64,000 bases of DNA from Schaalia sp. lx-260 (GCF_021083645.1 NZ_JAJNRQ010000003.1:303147-367146); one strand, 5' to 3'; counted from the stretch's first letter, positions 9,744-20,219 are shown. Program-made: numbers and translations. Notes: generated from the letters alone by a model not told the origin.

Positions 9744-10025
9744 TCAGCGCCGACGTCCCTTACGATCATCCTTGTCGTGGCTACGGAAAGTACGCGTAGG
9801 AGCGAACTCACCGAGCTTGTGGCCCACCATCGACTCGGTAACGAAAACGGGCACGTGTTTGCGTCCGTCATGGACGGCAAAGGTCAGTCCCAAGAAATCT
9901 GGGGTGATGACCGAACGACGTGACCACGTCTTAATGACATTCTTTGAACCAGTCTCGATCGCTGCGTCAACCTTCTTCATCAGATGGTCGTCAACGAAGG
10001 GACCTTTCTTCAGACTACGTGGCAT
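9744..10025 (-). CDS. rpsS: 30S ribosomal protein S19
   Basis: Head protein of the small subunit. The 93-residue product starts [19 protein letters not shown] and has the signature [21 protein letters not shown], with a basic C-terminus ending in GRRR. Length and spacing within the S10 cluster are standard. Confidence 0.98.
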   Translation of the reverse strand: MPRSLKKGPFVDDHLMKKVDAAIETGSKNVIKTWSRRSVITPDFLGLTFAVHDGRKHVPVFVTESMVGHKLGEFAPTRTFRSHDKDDRKGRRR

Positions 10026-10040
10026 GTTTCCAGCTCCCTA

Positions 10041-10877
10041 TCAGCGCTTCTTACCGGTCTTACGACGACGTACAATCAGACGATCGCTCGCTTTATTCGG
10101 GCGACGAGTACGGCCTTCAGGCTTACCCCATGGTGATACTGGGTGACGACCACCTGAAGTACGACCTTCACCACCACCATGCGGGTGATCGACCGGGTTC
10201 ATCACAACACCGCGGACATGAGGACGCTTGCCCTTCCAGCGCATACGTCCAGCTTTGCCCCAGTTAATGTTGGATTGCTCAGCGTTGCCGACTTCGCCAA
10301 CCGTTGCGCGGCAGGTGATTTCGACGTTGCGAATTTCGCCAGAGGGCATACGCAGTTGAGCGAAGCGACCTTCTTTAGCAACAAGCTGCACTGATGAACC
10401 TGCGGAGCGGGCAATCTTTGCGCCGCCACCTGGTTGCAGTTCAACAGCGTGAATAACGGTACCCAGTGGGATGTTACGCAGTGGCAAGTTATTGCCGGGC
10501 TTGATGTCAGCGGCCGGTCCTGCTTCGACGATATCGCCTTGGTTCAGCTTTGCAGGGCACAAGATATAACGCTTGTCGCCATCTGCATAGTGCAGCAGAG
10601 CAATGCGAGCAGTACGGTTCGGGTCGTACTCAATGTGAGCGACCTTGGCGGGTACGCCATCTTTGTCGTGACGACGGAAGTCAATCAGACGGTAAGCACG
10701 CTTATGCCCGCCACCACGGTGACGAGAAGTAACGCGACCGTTGTTGTTACGACCACCGGTCTTGTGCAAGGGGCGTACCAACGACTTCTCAGGGGTGGAA
10801 CGAGTGATTTCGACAAAGTCGGAAACGCTCGCGCCACGGCGACCTGGAGTCGTGGGCTTGTATTTACGGATTCCCAT
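10041..10877 (-). CDS. rplB: 50S ribosomal protein L2
   Basis: Needed for subunit association and peptidyl transfer. The 278-residue protein starts [18 protein letters not shown] and has the key C-terminal block [20 protein letters not shown], including the universally conserved histidine of the peptidyl-transferase vicinity (in PVDHPHGG). Confidence 0.98.
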   Translation of the reverse strand: MGIRKYKPTTPGRRGASVSDFVEITRSTPEKSLVRPLHKTGGRNNNGRVTSRHRGGGHKRAYRLIDFRRHDKDGVPAKVAHIEYDPNRTARIALLHYADGDKRYILCPAKLNQGDIVEAGPAADIKPGNNLPLRNIPLGTVIHAVELQPGGGAKIARSAGSSVQLVAKEGRFAQLRMPSGEIRNVEITCRATVGEVGNAEQSNINWGKAGRMRWKGKRPHVRGVVMNPVDHPHGGGEGRTSGGRHPVSPWGKPEGRTRRPNKASDRLIVRRRKTGKKR

Positions 10878-10900
10878 GATGTTCCTCTACCTCTGACGCC

Positions 10901-11206
10901 TCAGGCCTGCTCGCCGAAGATGTCGATAGTGCCTTCACGCAGGGTGACGATGGCACGCTTCACGTCCTTACGGCGTCCGGTCCCTGTGCGGGTGCGGTAC
11001 ACCTTACCCTTGCGGTTCTGGGTAGCAATAGCGCCAATTTTGACACCGAAGATCTGCTCAATAGCGATCTTAATTTCGGTCTTGTTAGCGCGGGGGTCAA
11101 CCTCGAATGTGTACTTACCCTGATCAACGAGGATCAGTGCTTTTTCAGTCACAACGGGTTTGAGGATGATGTCGCGGGGGTTCTTTCCCGCCTCAATCGT
11201 GCTCAC
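10901..11206 (-). CDS. rplW: 50S ribosomal protein L23
   Basis: Exit-site protein and docking point for trigger factor and SRP. The 101-residue protein has [19 protein letters not shown] and the family motif [20 protein letters not shown]. Its start overlaps the rplD stop by four bases. Confidence 0.97.
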   Translation of the reverse strand: MSTIEAGKNPRDIILKPVVTEKALILVDQGKYTFEVDPRANKTEIKIAIEQIFGVKIGAIATQNRKGKVYRTRTGTGRRKDVKRAIVTLREGTIDIFGEQA

Positions 11207-11847
11207 TTGGCTTCCTCCTTGGTACCGAGGAAGGTCTGCAGAGCGCCGACTGTGAACACAATGTCATCTGAGTCGAGGACATCGTATGTGTTCAACTGGT
11301 CTGCCCATAGGACATGAACCTCGGGTAGGTTACGAAGGGACAGTGCTGTCATTTCTTCGTGTCGTTCGAGGACCACAAGAGCTTGACGATCCTCAACGAT
11401 GTTTTGCAAGGCGGCTTTTGCTGCTTTGGTTGAGGGCTTTTCAAGTTCAACCAGAGCGGTCACCACGTGGATGCGGCCAGCACGTGCACGATCAGACAAT
11501 GCTGAACGCAGAGCGCCCACCTTCATTTTCTTAGGTGTGCGCTGTGAGTAGTCACGAGGCTGTGGACCGTGGACAACACCACCACCGGTGAAATGAGGAG
11601 CACGGATAGAGCCTTGACGCGCGTTACCGGTTCCTTTCTGACGGAATGGTTTCTTGCCACCGCCAGAAACTTGTCCGCGTGTCTTTGTCGCGTGGGTGCC
11701 CTGACGTGCAGCGGCAAGCTGTGCGACGACTACTTGGTGCATCAAAGGAATGTTGGTATCCACGTCGAAAACTTCTGCAGGAAGTTCAACTGTTGTGGTC
11801 TTTTTTCCTTTGGCATCAAGAACATCAATGGTACGGATGTCAGACAT
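11203..11847 (-). CDS. rplD: 50S ribosomal protein L4
   Basis: Tunnel-lining protein and, in some bacteria, the autorepressor of the S10 operon. I place the start at ATG 11847 ([11 protein letters not shown], 214 residues) because GAAGGG lies nine bases before it; an in-frame GTG two codons upstream is only three bases from that site and overlaps rplC. The extended loop [19 protein letters not shown] that reaches into the tunnel is intact. Confidence 0.94.
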   Translation of the reverse strand: MSDIRTIDVLDAKGKKTTTVELPAEVFDVDTNIPLMHQVVVAQLAAARQGTHATKTRGQVSGGGKKPFRQKGTGNARQGSIRAPHFTGGGVVHGPQPRDYSQRTPKKMKVGALRSALSDRARAGRIHVVTALVELEKPSTKAAKAALQNIVEDRQALVVLERHEEMTALSLRNLPEVHVLWADQLNTYDVLDSDDIVFTVGALQTFLGTKEEAK

Positions 11848-11849
11848 AA

Positions 11850-12518
11850 TCACGCGCCCTTCACAGAGGAGCGAACCAGGACCACGCCGTTCTTAGGGCC
11901 AGGAATAGCGCCGCTGATGAGCAGCAAGCCTTTTTCCGTGTCAACGGCTTGGATCTTCAGGTTCTGGACGGTACGACGAACGCCACCCATGCGGCCGGCC
12001 ATGCGCTGTCCCTTGAAAATACGACCAGGTGTTGCACATGCGCCAATGGAGCCGGGCTTACGGTGGTTGCGGTGTGAACCGTGAGAAGCGGAAACACCTG
12101 CGAAGCCGTGGCGCTTCATGACACCTGCAAAGCCTTTGCCTTTGGTGTTACCGGAAACGTCCACAGCGGTACCGGGGGTAAAAACGTCAGCATTCAGTTC
12201 TTGGCCGAGTTCATAGGAATCAGCTTCAGAGGTACGTACCTCGACAAGATGACGCTTAGGAGCAACGCCTGCTTTGGCAAAGTGTCCGGCCAAAGGCTTG
12301 GTTACTTTGCGCGCGTCGATGTCTTCAAAGCCAAGCTGAATAGCGGTGTAGCCGTCAGTTTCTTCGGTGCGAAGCTGAGTGACGACATTGGTGCCGACCT
12401 GCACGACAGTCAGGGGCACGAGATGGCCGTTGGCATCCCAAACTTGGGTCATGCCGAGCTTACGGCCTAGCAGTGCCGTAATTGGCCTGCCAGCGTGCTG
12501 CTTCTTGTTGATTGTCAT
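11850..12518 (-). CDS. rplC: 50S ribosomal protein L3
   Basis: Early assembly protein whose loop approaches the peptidyl-transferase centre. The 222-residue product starts [20 protein letters not shown] and contains [17 protein letters not shown] and [23 protein letters not shown], the latter carrying the Gln that is N5-methylated by PrmB in some bacteria. Confidence 0.98.
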   Translation of the reverse strand: MTINKKQHAGRPITALLGRKLGMTQVWDANGHLVPLTVVQVGTNVVTQLRTEETDGYTAIQLGFEDIDARKVTKPLAGHFAKAGVAPKRHLVEVRTSEADSYELGQELNADVFTPGTAVDVSGNTKGKGFAGVMKRHGFAGVSASHGSHRNHRKPGSIGACATPGRIFKGQRMAGRMGGVRRTVQNLKIQAVDTEKGLLLISGAIPGPKNGVVLVRSSVKGA

Positions 12519-12529
12519 TGCAGATGTCC

Positions 12530-12838
12530 TCAGAGCTTGATCTCAATGTTGACGTCCGCGGGCAGGTCGAGTCGCATAAGCGAGTCAACAGCCTTCGGAG
12601 TCGGGTCGATGATGTCAATGAGCCGCTTGTGTGTGCGCATCTCAAAGTGTTCGCGGCTGTCCTTGTACTTGTGGGGTGACCGAATGACGACAAACACGTT
12701 CTTTTCGGTCGGCAGCGGTACTGGGCCTACAACGGTGGCTCCTGCTCGCTGCACGGTGTCCACGATCTTGCGCGCGGAACTGTCGATAACCTCATGGTCA
12801 TACGACTTCAGCCGGATGCGGATCTTCTGTCCCGCCAT
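12530..12838 (-). CDS. rpsJ: 30S ribosomal protein S10
   Basis: First gene of the S10 cluster; in bacteria S10 also acts as NusE in transcription antitermination. The 102-residue product starts [21 protein letters not shown] and has the signature [21 protein letters not shown]. Translation is preceded by an AGGAGG-poor site (GAGAAGAGG about ten bases upstream). Confidence 0.98.
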   Translation of the reverse strand: MAGQKIRIRLKSYDHEVIDSSARKIVDTVQRAGATVVGPVPLPTEKNVFVVIRSPHKYKDSREHFEMRTHKRLIDIIDPTPKAVDSLMRLDLPADVNIEIKL

Positions 12839-13040
12839 GCCGTCCTACCTCTTCTCGTACAGATTCGTCACCGGTCCCCGCACTCGGGTGTGTCGCTATC
12901 TGAGCGACACTGTCCTAGCGCACGGTTCTCCCAGGTGGGAGGTGGACCGTTGTCTTGTCCAAAGATCACGGGCATTATGCCCTGCCCCACGTATTGACAT
13001 GGGACAGCCCCGCTGCTGCGGGGCAACCGTTCAAGTCTGC
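12839..13040 (-). promoter_or_regulatory. Structured 5' leader of the S10 operon
   Basis: About 200 bases between the proposed promoter and rpsJ hold several perfect hairpins: GCCCCGC/GCGGGGC (13007-13024, loop of four), GGGCA/TGCCC (12970-12982) and GTGTCGCT/AGCGACAC (12890-12910, loop of five). None is followed by a T-run. S10 leaders bind L4 in some bacteria; whether these structures do the same here is inference. Confidence 0.5.
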
Positions 13041-13068
13041 CAGATAACACCCACTGAGATCAAGTCAA
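13041..13068 (-). promoter_or_regulatory. Candidate S10 operon promoter
   Basis: On the minus strand TTGACT (13063-13068) is separated by 16 bases from TATCTG (13041-13046), which is preceded by TGT as in an extended -10. The -35 is five of six to consensus but the -10 only three of six. Transcription would start near 13034, about 195 bases before rpsJ. Confidence 0.4.
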
Positions 13069-13110
13069 AAAGACTTTCGTGAATGTGAATCCAACGACAA
13101 GAACATTCCA

Positions 13111-13141
13111 TCATGCACAGCACTTTTTGCATTGTGCATGA
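13111..13141. other. Inverted repeat upstream of the S10 promoter
   Basis: TCATGCACA (13111-13119) pairs perfectly with TGTGCATGA (13133-13141) around a 13-base centre. It lies upstream of the proposed -35. It could be an operator or a hairpin of a longer leader if transcription starts farther upstream; nothing decides between these. Confidence 0.45.
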
Positions 13142-13189
13142 CGCACGTCTTATAACACTCACCTACGGTACCCGCACTCGGGCGTGTCG

Positions 13190-13489
13190 TCCACTCGCTT
13201 CGTGAGACTTTCGCTCGCTTTTATAGAAAAAGCGCTTAAAATCCCTAGTTTTCCAGCGAAAAGTATTTTTATGTGACTTTCATTAAATCTTGTTTTGTAT
13301 CTATTTGAAAGATATTTCCCATGCCGCTTTGGGAACTTATAACGCAGCACCTAGTGTGCTGACTAGTGACCTCTCCGCGTGGGTGGGAAACTTTTTAGAG
13401 AACAGGCAGCACGCATTCCAGCAGTAGCCTTCTCCCCTTGTAATACTTAAACGCTTATCGCAGGAGAGGGATCATGGATGTGTAAGGCA
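13190..13489. other. Intergenic region without a recognisable gene
   Basis: Between the S10 regulatory region and the terminator of the surface-protein gene. It is AT-rich around 13215-13320. Short open frames exist but have neither ribosome sites nor recognisable sequence. A TATAAA on the minus strand near 13222-13227 has no good -35. Confidence 0.5.
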
Positions 13490-13526
13490 TAAAAACTGCT
13501 CCCCGTTCATATCAACGGGGAGCAGT
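13490..13526 (-). terminator. Intrinsic terminator of the LATTG surface-protein gene
   Basis: A perfect 13-base-pair stem (ACTGCTCCCCGTT with AACGGGGAGCAGT), six-base loop, then TTTTTA on the minus strand. It lies 38 bases after the stop codon at 13565. Confidence 0.92.
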
Positions 13527-13564
13527 GATGCTCAAATTCTCAACGAGAGAGAATGAGAGTGAGA

Positions 13565-15202
13565 TCAGGCTTGACGACGGCGAAGAATCAAAACACCTGC
13601 GCCAGCAGTAATGAGAGTAGCTGCTGAACCACCAAGCAACAGAGCGGTTGTACCGGTCGTTGCTAGTTGCTTGCCACCCTTACCCTTGGTAGGTTCTGGT
13701 TTCTTCATGTCCTTTTCAGGCGTAGGTTCCTTCATGTCCTTTTCAGGCTTAGGCTCCTTCATTTCCTTCTCAGGCATGGGGCAAGACATTGACATTTCAG
13801 TCTTACCACCAGCGAAAACAAAACCAGCCTTAGCTGTCGCAACAAGCTTACGATCCTTGCCTTCACCATCCCACTTATACGAAACCTTGTCAGTATCAGC
13901 AGGAAGCTCATCACCAGCAGGACACATCAGTTCAAAATCAAGAACCTCAGACTTTGGCTTTTCGCTGAAGTGCCAATAGCCAGTCACATTCGCTACACGA
14001 CACTCAGGTGAAACTGCGGTATCGTCATTCCAATTCCATTCAGAAAGCTTGCCCCAAGAAGCAAAATTCCAGACTCCATCAGCTGTTTCTACACGTGTTT
14101 GTGCAGGGTCAGCAGGTTTGTAAGGAGTCGTCGCATTATCAGCGGAGGGCATCATAGCTGCCATAGAAAAGAGCGCTTCGGAGGGAGCAGGAAGCAAAGC
14201 TGTCACTTCAGCCGGCAGAGCTTGACCTGGGACATCGGATTCAAAATGGTGAATTGCTTGTACCTTGCTGATGCTACGGATAGTCGCAGCGTTGTACTTT
14301 TCCTGTTTGAACTTCACAGGGAATTCAGGGGCCATAACAGCATCGGCAAAAGGCTGTGCCACTGCATAGTAAGCATTACGTGTCGTATCTAGCGTAGGCT
14401 TCTCAAAGGTGCCCTGAACCAGTGGAACAGTCAGATCAAAGCTACGCGCAGCAGCTTCAAGGTTTCGGAAGTTTTCTTTCGAAACAGTGAAAAGATTCGC
14501 CGGCGTATCAATGGCGAGTGTCTTCAAAGTCTTGTAGTCATTATCTAAATCTTCAGCGTGAAGCCCGTCTGCCAGTTTGAAGTGAATTGTCAGCGTGCCA
14601 TCCTCAGCATAGGTTGGTGGTTTTGCTGTATCAATCACCATATGATTTGGATATTGCGTGTCCGTATTAGCTGCACGGTAAGCAGCATCCCATGCAGCCG
14701 TATCCACCAGAACAGTCTGGTTTACAGAGACAACCGCTGGATCAATCTTCATTGAAATATGAAATTCCCCGCGAACCAGAAGATCAGAGAAAATTTTGTT
14801 GTAAGACTGGTTCACATCTGAAGTACCAAAAACCCGTGGAAGATAAGCTCCAATCCCGCTTCCGCTAATTTGCGTAACAAAAGCTTGACGTCCTTTTTCT
14901 TTTTTGGAGTTCCATGCGTCGATAACTGACTTCATATCCAATGTGCCACGATAGTCAATCGCATACGTATCTTTAGCTGGCACGCAGACCAATGAGGGGA
15001 AAAGTTTGTCTTCAGGATCCCCTGCAAGAATACCTTTATGGTCTTTAATGTCATTACGTCCGGCAGGGTTAATAGGTTCCGCATTCGTCGGAGCAATCAC
15101 ATTATTGTCATCAGCATTTGCAGCAACACTAAAAAGTAGCAGACCGCTACACGCCATAAGTGCTGCAGTGCCCGCAGCAACAGCCTGACGAAGATTTCGC
15201 AT
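13565..15202 (-). CDS. Secreted cell-wall-anchored surface protein, LATTG sorting signal
   Basis: I do not recognise the ectodomain. The 545-residue product has a signal peptide (residues 1-31: basic MRNLR, hydrophobic core, cleavage near AANADD). A globular region of about 450 residues follows, with no obvious repeats, then three nine-residue repeats of the type PEKDMKEPT as a wall-spanning stalk. The C-terminus is LATTG at 513-517, a hydrophobic segment and RRRQA. LAxTG is the preferred site of class E sortases in actinobacteria, so covalent attachment to peptidoglycan is likely. The start is ATG with GAGAGG nine bases upstream. The gene stands alone between the S10 and str clusters, which is an unusual place for an accessory gene. 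Its promoter region holds an 11-base C/G tract. Confidence 0.88.
   Translation of the reverse strand: MRNLRQAVAAGTAALMACSGLLLFSVAANADDNNVIAPTNAEPINPAGRNDIKDHKGILAGDPEDKLFPSLVCVPAKDTYAIDYRGTLDMKSVIDAWNSKKEKGRQAFVTQISGSGIGAYLPRVFGTSDVNQSYNKIFSDLLVRGEFHISMKIDPAVVSVNQTVLVDTAAWDAAYRAANTDTQYPNHMVIDTAKPPTYAEDGTLTIHFKLADGLHAEDLDNDYKTLKTLAIDTPANLFTVSKENFRNLEAAARSFDLTVPLVQGTFEKPTLDTTRNAYYAVAQPFADAVMAPEFPVKFKQEKYNAATIRSISKVQAIHHFESDVPGQALPAEVTALLPAPSEALFSMAAMMPSADNATTPYKPADPAQTRVETADGVWNFASWGKLSEWNWNDDTAVSPECRVANVTGYWHFSEKPKSEVLDFELMCPAGDELPADTDKVSYKWDGEGKDRKLVATAKAGFVFAGGKTEMSMSCPMPEKEMKEPKPEKDMKEPTPEKDMKKPEPTKGKGGKQLATTGTTALLLGGSAATLITAGAGVLILRRRQA
13698..13778 (-). repeat. Three 27-bp tandem repeats in the surface-protein stalk
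   Basis: Units 13698-13724, 13725-13751 and 13752-13778 encode PEKDMKKPE, PEKDMKEPT and PEKEMKEPK (listed in coordinate order). They keep the reading frame, so copy-number change would alter stalk length without breaking the protein. Confidence 0.85.
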
Positions 15203-15226
15203 ATGAGGAAACCTCTCTATAGATAA

Positions 15227-15261
15227 AGTTTAGAAGGGTAGCCCCCCCCCCCAAAAAAAAA
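15227..15261 (-). promoter_or_regulatory. Candidate phase-variable promoter with 11-base G tract
   Basis: On the minus strand nine T's and eleven G's (15242-15252 read as C on plus) run into the spacer of a possible promoter: TTGGGG (15249-15254), 16 bases, TAAACT (15227-15232). A change in G number would alter promoter spacing. The transcript would start near 15220, just ahead of the ribosome site GAGAGG (15212-15217). Confidence 0.5.
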
Positions 15262-15425
15262 TTCCTTTATTAAGGTACATTGTTTCGTTTCCTTTGAAAA
15301 GAAAACAAAGCGAGATTTAGTTCATAGACACCATATTTATACGTATTCGTTATCTTTTCGTTCTATTAGTCGGTGCCATTCTTTTTCGCACAAACTTGCG
15401 TATAAAAGAAAACTTCCCTTATAGC
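15262..15425. other. AT-rich spacer between tuf terminator and surface-protein promoter
   Basis: No coding sequence or RNA structure that I can support. The stretch is AT-rich. Confidence 0.5.
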
Positions 15426-15470
15426 AAAACAAGTGAAGGCCGCTACCTTACGGTAACGACCCTCACTTGC
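15426..15470 (-). terminator. Intrinsic terminator of tuf (end of str cluster)
   Basis: An 18-pair stem with a few G-T pairs (15430-15447 with 15452-15469), four-base loop, followed on the minus strand by TTTTGC. It begins 61 bases after the tuf stop. Confidence 0.88.
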
Positions 15471-15529
15471 GAAAGAAAGTATCACACCATACTTACCGGT
15501 GCACTAGCTCCAGTAAGTATTCAGGTTAC

Positions 15530-16717
15530 TCACTTCAAGATAGCGGTCACACGACCTGAACCAACGGTACGGCCACCCTCACGGATAGCGAAACCGAGGC
15601 CCGGTTCCATAGCGATCGGCTGGATCAGCTGAACAGTGATCTCGGTGTCGTCGCCAGGCATAACCATTTCGGTGCCTTCAGGAAGGGTGATAACGCCAGT
15701 CACGTCAGTGGTACGGAAGTAGAACTGCGGACGGTAGTTGGTGAAGAACGGGTTGTGACGGCCGCCTTCTTCCTTCTTGAGGATGTAAACCTGGCCGGTG
15801 AACTCGGTGTGCGGGGTGATGGTGCCAGGCTTGGCCACAACCTGACCACGCTCAACTTCATCACGCTTGGTGCCACGGAGCAACAGACCACAGTTCTCGC
15901 CAGCCCATGCCTCATCCATGGACTTGTGGAACATTTCAATACCGGTAACGGTGGTCTTTTGCGGATCACGGATACCGAGAATTTCAACTTCAGAGTTGAT
16001 CGGCAGAGTACCGCGCTCCACACGACCGGTCACGACGGTGCCACGACCAGTAATGGTGAACACGTCTTCGATTGGCATAAGGAATGGCTTGTCCATATCA
16101 CGCTCAGGGGTGGGCACGAAGGTGTCCACAGCGTTCATGAGTTCTTCAACCTTGCCAACCCACTGGGCATCGCCTTCAAGAGCCTTGAGAGCTGAAACCT
16201 GAACGATCGGAGCTTCACGATCAAAGCCCTGTGATTCAAGCAGGTCGCGGCATTCTTCCTCAACCAGCTCAAGCATTTCTTCGTCGTCAACCATGTCAGC
16301 CTTGTTCAAGGCGATCAAGATTGTCGGAACGCCGACCTGCTTGGCGAGCAGCACGTGCTCACGGGTCTGAGCCATTGGGCCGTCAGTAGCAGCAACCACG
16401 AGGATTGCGCCGTCCATCTGAGCGGCACCGGTAATCATGTTCTTAACGTAGTCAGCGTGGCCGGGAGCGTCAACGTGTGCATAGTGACGCGCCTCGGTCT
16501 GGTACTCCACGTGAGAAACGTTGATCGTGATACCACGATCGCGTTCTTCGGGAGCGTTGTCGACCTGGTCGAACGGGGTGAACTCGTTCAGGTCTGGGTA
16601 CTTGTCATGCAGGACCTTGGTAATCGCCGCGGTCAGTGTGGTCTTGCCGTGGTCAACGTGACCAATGGTACCGATGTTAACGTGCGGCTTGGTGCGCTCG
16701 AACTTGGCCTTCGCCAC
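15530..16717 (-). CDS. tuf: Elongation factor Tu
   Basis: GTPase that delivers aminoacyl-tRNA to the ribosome. The 395-residue product has G1 GHVDHGKTT (19-27), the switch I region [17 protein letters not shown]3 DAPGHADY and G4 NKADM. The start is GTG with AGGAGG six bases upstream. The 164-base gap from fusA may hold a second promoter; I could not assign one. Confidence 0.98.
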   Translation of the reverse strand: MAKAKFERTKPHVNIGTIGHVDHGKTTLTAAITKVLHDKYPDLNEFTPFDQVDNAPEERDRGITINVSHVEYQTEARHYAHVDAPGHADYVKNMITGAAQMDGAILVVAATDGPMAQTREHVLLAKQVGVPTILIALNKADMVDDEEMLELVEEECRDLLESQGFDREAPIVQVSALKALEGDAQWVGKVEELMNAVDTFVPTPERDMDKPFLMPIEDVFTITGRGTVVTGRVERGTLPINSEVEILGIRDPQKTTVTGIEMFHKSMDEAWAGENCGLLLRGTKRDEVERGQVVAKPGTITPHTEFTGQVYILKKEEGGRHNPFFTNYRPQFYFRTTDVTGVITLPEGTEMVMPGDDTEITVQLIQPIAMEPGLGFAIREGGRTVGSGRVTAILK

Positions 16718-16881
16718 TTGTGTCCTCCTGGACTCGGGTAGATTTTTCTCAGCCTATGGCTAGGTGTCACTTTAACACCCATCAGGGCATGAGACCTACA
16801 GGGTTATCATTGTGTGAGGCGAACCGCCATAATTACAACATGTAAATTCTGTTGTCCTCATGGCGATTCCACCTGTGGGAC

Positions 16882-19005
16882 TCATTCGCCCCGAGACTTT
16901 CCGATGATCTCGTCCGCGACATTACGCGGGACCTCGGCGTAGCTATCGAACTGCATCGAATACACCGCGCGACCTTGCGTCTTTGAACGCAGATCACCGA
17001 CATAACCGAACATTTCTGACAGCGGAACATGTGCGCGTACAACACGCACACCGTGCTGCTCATCCATTGACTGAATGGCACCACGACGAGAATTCAGGTC
17101 GCCGATCACGTCACCCATGTATTCCTCAGGTGTACGCACCTCGACGTCCATAATTGGTTCTAGCAGTACAGCAGAGGCTTTCTTTGCAGCCTCCTTCATT
17201 GCCATAGTACCAGCAATCTTGAATGCCATTTCAGACGAGTCAACGTCATGGTAAGCACCATCAAGCAGTGTCGCGCGGACACCCACCATCGGGTAACCAG
17301 CCAAAACACCAGTCTGCATAGCATCTTGGATACCAGCATCAACAGATGGAATGTACTCGCGTGGAACACGGCCACCAGTGACCTTATCCACGAACTCGTA
17401 ATCCTTCTCTGAATCAGCTTCGATAGGCTCAAGAGCAATAATGACACGCGCGAACTGACCAGAACCACCGGTCTGCTTCTTATGCGTGTACTCGTGCTTC
17501 TCCACAGCCTTACGAATGGTTTCACGGTAAGCAACCATCGGCTTACCAACATTCGCCTCAACCTTGAATTCGCGACGCATACGGTCAACGATGATGTCAA
17601 GGTGAAGCTCACCCATACCGCCGATAATTGTCTGACCGGTTTCTGGATCCAACTCAACAGTGAATGTTGGGTCTTCTTCAGCAAGCTTCTGGATAGCAAT
17701 ACCCATTTTTTCCTGGTCAGCCTTCGACTTTGGCTCTACAGCCACGTGAATAACCGGCTTCGGGAATGTCATGGATTCCAGAATTACTTGCTTATCAAGG
17801 GCACTCAAAGTATCACCAGTAGTGGTGTCTTTCAGACCAATAACCGCGTAAATGTGACCAGCATGTGCCACATCGACAGGGTTTTCCTTATTGGAGTGCA
17901 TCTGGAAGATCTTGCCGATACGTTCCTTCTTGCCCTTCGTGGAATTCGATACCTGAGCACCCTGCTCCACTTTACCTGCGTACACGCGGATGAAGGTAAG
18001 TTTGCCGTAGAAGGGGTGAGCAGCAATCTTGAATGCCAAAGCAGCAAAAGGCTCAGAATCAGAAGGCAGACGTGTTTCAGTCGGCTCCTCATCCTCAGCA
18101 CCTGGCTTAAAGCCTTTCACCGGAGGAATATCCAAAGGTGAAGGCAAGAAGTCGATCACAGCGTCCAGAACAGGCTGAACACCCATGTTACGCAAAGCAG
18201 TTCCACAGTACACGGGGAAAGCACGACCAGCGATCGTCAATTCACGGATACCGGCTTTGATCTGCTCAGATGTGAGCTCACCATTTTCCAAGTAGGCTTC
18301 GGTGAGTTCATCATTTGCGTCAGCTGCTGCTTCCATCAACGCTTCGCGGTATTCCTCAGCTTTTTCTTGCAGCTCAGCAGGAATTTCGCCACGCACAACG
18401 AGGGCACCCATTGTTGGCTGACCATTTTCATCTTTCGCCGGATAGCGAACCGATTCCATGGTAATCAAGTCAACGGTACCCTCGAATTCGTTTTCTGCAC
18501 CAATAGGAAGGTGCATCACGATCGGAGTAGCATTCAGACGGTCTTTAATGGTCTGAACCGAGAAGTAGAAATCCGCGCCCATCTTGTCCATCTTGTTGAT
18601 GAAGCAGATACGCGGAACATCGTACTTATCAGCCTGACGCCACACGGTTTCAGACTGAGGTTCTACACCTTCCTTGCCGTCAAAAACAGCAACAGCACCA
18701 TCGAGAACACGCAAGGAGCGTTCCACCTCAACGGTGAAGTCCACGTGTCCGGGGGTGTCAATCACGTTAATCTGGTTGCCGTTCCAGAAAGATGTCACAG
18801 CTGCCGAGGTGATGGTGATACCACGCTCTTTTTCCTGTTCCATCCAGTCAGTGGTGGACGCACCATCATGCGTTTCACCAATCTTGTAGTTAATACCCGT
18901 GTAGAACAAAATACGTTCCGTCACGGTGGTCTTACCGGCATCAATGTGAGCCATGATGCCGATGTTGCGGACCTTCTTCAGGTCGGTCAACACCTCAAGT
19001 GCCAC
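16882..19005 (-). CDS. fusA: Elongation factor G
   Basis: GTPase for ribosomal translocation and, with RRF, recycling. The 707-residue protein has G1 AHIDAGKTT (19-27), switch [12 protein letters not shown]3 DTPGHVDFT and G4 NKMDKMGAD, followed by the usual domains II-V; the domain IV segment GGSGQFARV is present. Length and residues are normal for an active factor. Confidence 0.98.
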   Translation of the reverse strand: MALEVLTDLKKVRNIGIMAHIDAGKTTVTERILFYTGINYKIGETHDGASTTDWMEQEKERGITITSAAVTSFWNGNQINVIDTPGHVDFTVEVERSLRVLDGAVAVFDGKEGVEPQSETVWRQADKYDVPRICFINKMDKMGADFYFSVQTIKDRLNATPIVMHLPIGAENEFEGTVDLITMESVRYPAKDENGQPTMGALVVRGEIPAELQEKAEEYREALMEAAADANDELTEAYLENGELTSEQIKAGIRELTIAGRAFPVYCGTALRNMGVQPVLDAVIDFLPSPLDIPPVKGFKPGAEDEEPTETRLPSDSEPFAALAFKIAAHPFYGKLTFIRVYAGKVEQGAQVSNSTKGKKERIGKIFQMHSNKENPVDVAHAGHIYAVIGLKDTTTGDTLSALDKQVILESMTFPKPVIHVAVEPKSKADQEKMGIAIQKLAEEDPTFTVELDPETGQTIIGGMGELHLDIIVDRMRREFKVEANVGKPMVAYRETIRKAVEKHEYTHKKQTGGSGQFARVIIALEPIEADSEKDYEFVDKVTGGRVPREYIPSVDAGIQDAMQTGVLAGYPMVGVRATLLDGAYHDVDSSEMAFKIAGTMAMKEAAKKASAVLLEPIMDVEVRTPEEYMGDVIGDLNSRRGAIQSMDEQHGVRVVRAHVPLSEMFGYVGDLRSKTQGRAVYSMQFDSYAEVPRNVADEIIGKSRGE

Positions 19006-19118
19006 GGAGTCAATCCTTCGTTCGTATTACTCAGTTGGTTTGTCGTTCGTTAATTTTCTGACGATAAGTGAAGCCCACAATCGCATACAGCAGAATATAA
19101 GCCCACTTATCCAGACGA

Positions 19119-19589
19119 TTACCAGCGGTAGTGAGCGAAAGCGCGGTTCGACTCTGCCATCTTATGCATGTCTTCACGACGCTTGACAGCAGCACCTAAG
19201 CCGTTGGAGGCATCAAGAATTTCATTCGCGAGGCGCTCAGTCATTGTCTTTTCACGACGCTGACGTGAGTAGTCCACCAACCAACGCAAAGCAAGCGTGG
19301 TTGCACGTGCAGGACGAACCTCAACCGGAACCTGGTAAGTCGCACCACCAACACGGCGTGAACGAACTTCCAGAGCAGGACGAATATTGTCCATAGCGCG
19401 CTTGAGAACGGTAACCGGATCTTGCTCTGTACGTTCACGAACAGTTTCTAACGCGCCGTAAACAATACGCTCAGCAACAGTCTTTTTACCGTCCAAAAGA
19501 ACACGGTTGACCAGCTGGGTCACCATCTTTGAGCCGTAAACCGGATCATCAACCAAAGGACGCTTGGGAGCGGGGCCCTTACGAGGCAT
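19119..19589 (-). CDS. rpsG: 30S ribosomal protein S7
   Basis: Primary binder of the 3' major domain of 16S rRNA. The 156-residue product starts [20 protein letters not shown] and has the signature [20 protein letters not shown]. It overlaps the rpsL stop by one base. Confidence 0.98.
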   Translation of the reverse strand: MPRKGPAPKRPLVDDPVYGSKMVTQLVNRVLLDGKKTVAERIVYGALETVRERTEQDPVTVLKRAMDNIRPALEVRSRRVGGATYQVPVEVRPARATTLALRWLVDYSRQRREKTMTERLANEILDASNGLGAAVKRREDMHKMAESNRAFAHYRW

Positions 19590-19963
19590 TACTTCTTCTC
19601 CTTCTTTGCGCCATAGCGGGAACGAGCCTGCTTACGATTACGAACACCCTGAGTATCCAAGGAACCGCGAACAATGCGGTAACGAACACCAGGAAGGTCC
19701 TTTACACGACCGCCACGAACGAGCACAATCGAGTGCTCCTGCAAATTGTGGCCTTCACCGGGAATATATGCCGTAACCTCAATACCAGAGGAAAGACGTA
19801 CACGAGCCACCTTACGCAAAGCCGAGTTCGGCTTCTTTGGGGTGGTGGTGTACACACGAGTGCATACGCCGCGACGCTGGGGTGAACCCTTCAGCGCAGG
19901 GGTCTTCACCTTTGAGCGCTTCGAGCTGCGACCCTTGCGGACGAGCTGCTGAATAGTTGGCAC
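19589..19963 (-). CDS. rpsL: 30S ribosomal protein S12
   Basis: Decoding-centre protein and streptomycin target. The 124-residue product has [19 protein letters not shown] with Lys43/Lys44, and [20 protein letters not shown] followed by KDLPGVRY. The positions at which streptomycin resistance usually arises are wild type, so no ribosomal resistance is predicted (family knowledge). Confidence 0.98.
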   Translation of the reverse strand: MPTIQQLVRKGRSSKRSKVKTPALKGSPQRRGVCTRVYTTTPKKPNSALRKVARVRLSSGIEVTAYIPGEGHNLQEHSIVLVRGGRVKDLPGVRYRIVRGSLDTQGVRNRKQARSRYGAKKEKK

Positions 19964-20219
19964 TGGGACTCCAGTTCTTGTTCCGTCTTTAGCTAAGCAT
20001 TCTGCTCAACTCTTATAGGTCAGTCTGCCGCTTATCTTGCCCCTTTCAACGGACACACGTATCCGTCACAGGGCCGGAATGCCATGATGAAAACCCACAT
20101 GAAGGTAATCAGAGAATGACACCCGGAGCTCCGACGGAACGGAACCCGCATACCTCACATACATAAGGCACCACGCACAGCGTGGAAAAGGAACCCGACA
20201 TAGCGGGCTACCTCACGTA
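19964..20219 (-). promoter_or_regulatory. Long 5' leader of the str operon
   Basis: About 250 bases between the proposed promoter and rpsL. It contains small inverted repeats: CCACGC/GCGTGG (near 20171-20185), CCCG/CGGG (near 20193-20206), ACGGA/TCCGT (near 20049-20066) and ACTGG/CCAGT just ahead of rpsL. No gene is visible. Its length suggests post-initiation control, which is inference. Confidence 0.4.

Larger units (their letters stand above)
12877..13189 (-). repeat. Pair of direct repeats, each with an internal hairpin, upstream of rpsJ
   Basis: CCCGCACTCGGG followed by any base and GTGTCG occurs twice on the plus strand, at 12877-12895 and 13171-13189 (294 bases apart, 18 of 19 positions identical). 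Each copy contains the inverted repeat CCCG-cact-CGGG. On the minus strand similarity continues into ACCG and GTGA. The distal copy lies just upstream of a TGTTATAAG sequence that looks like an extended -10. Function unknown. Confidence 0.6.

Noticed and set aside
12868..13350. Two minus-strand open frames ending in the same DTPECG motif upstream of rpsJ
   Set aside because: The shared residues come from the duplicated DNA element; the frames have no ribosome site and no other similarity, so the element is more likely regulatory.
16833..16845. TTACA-aca-TGTAA inverted repeat between fusA and tuf
   Set aside because: Only five pairs; easily due to chance in a short AT-rich stretch.
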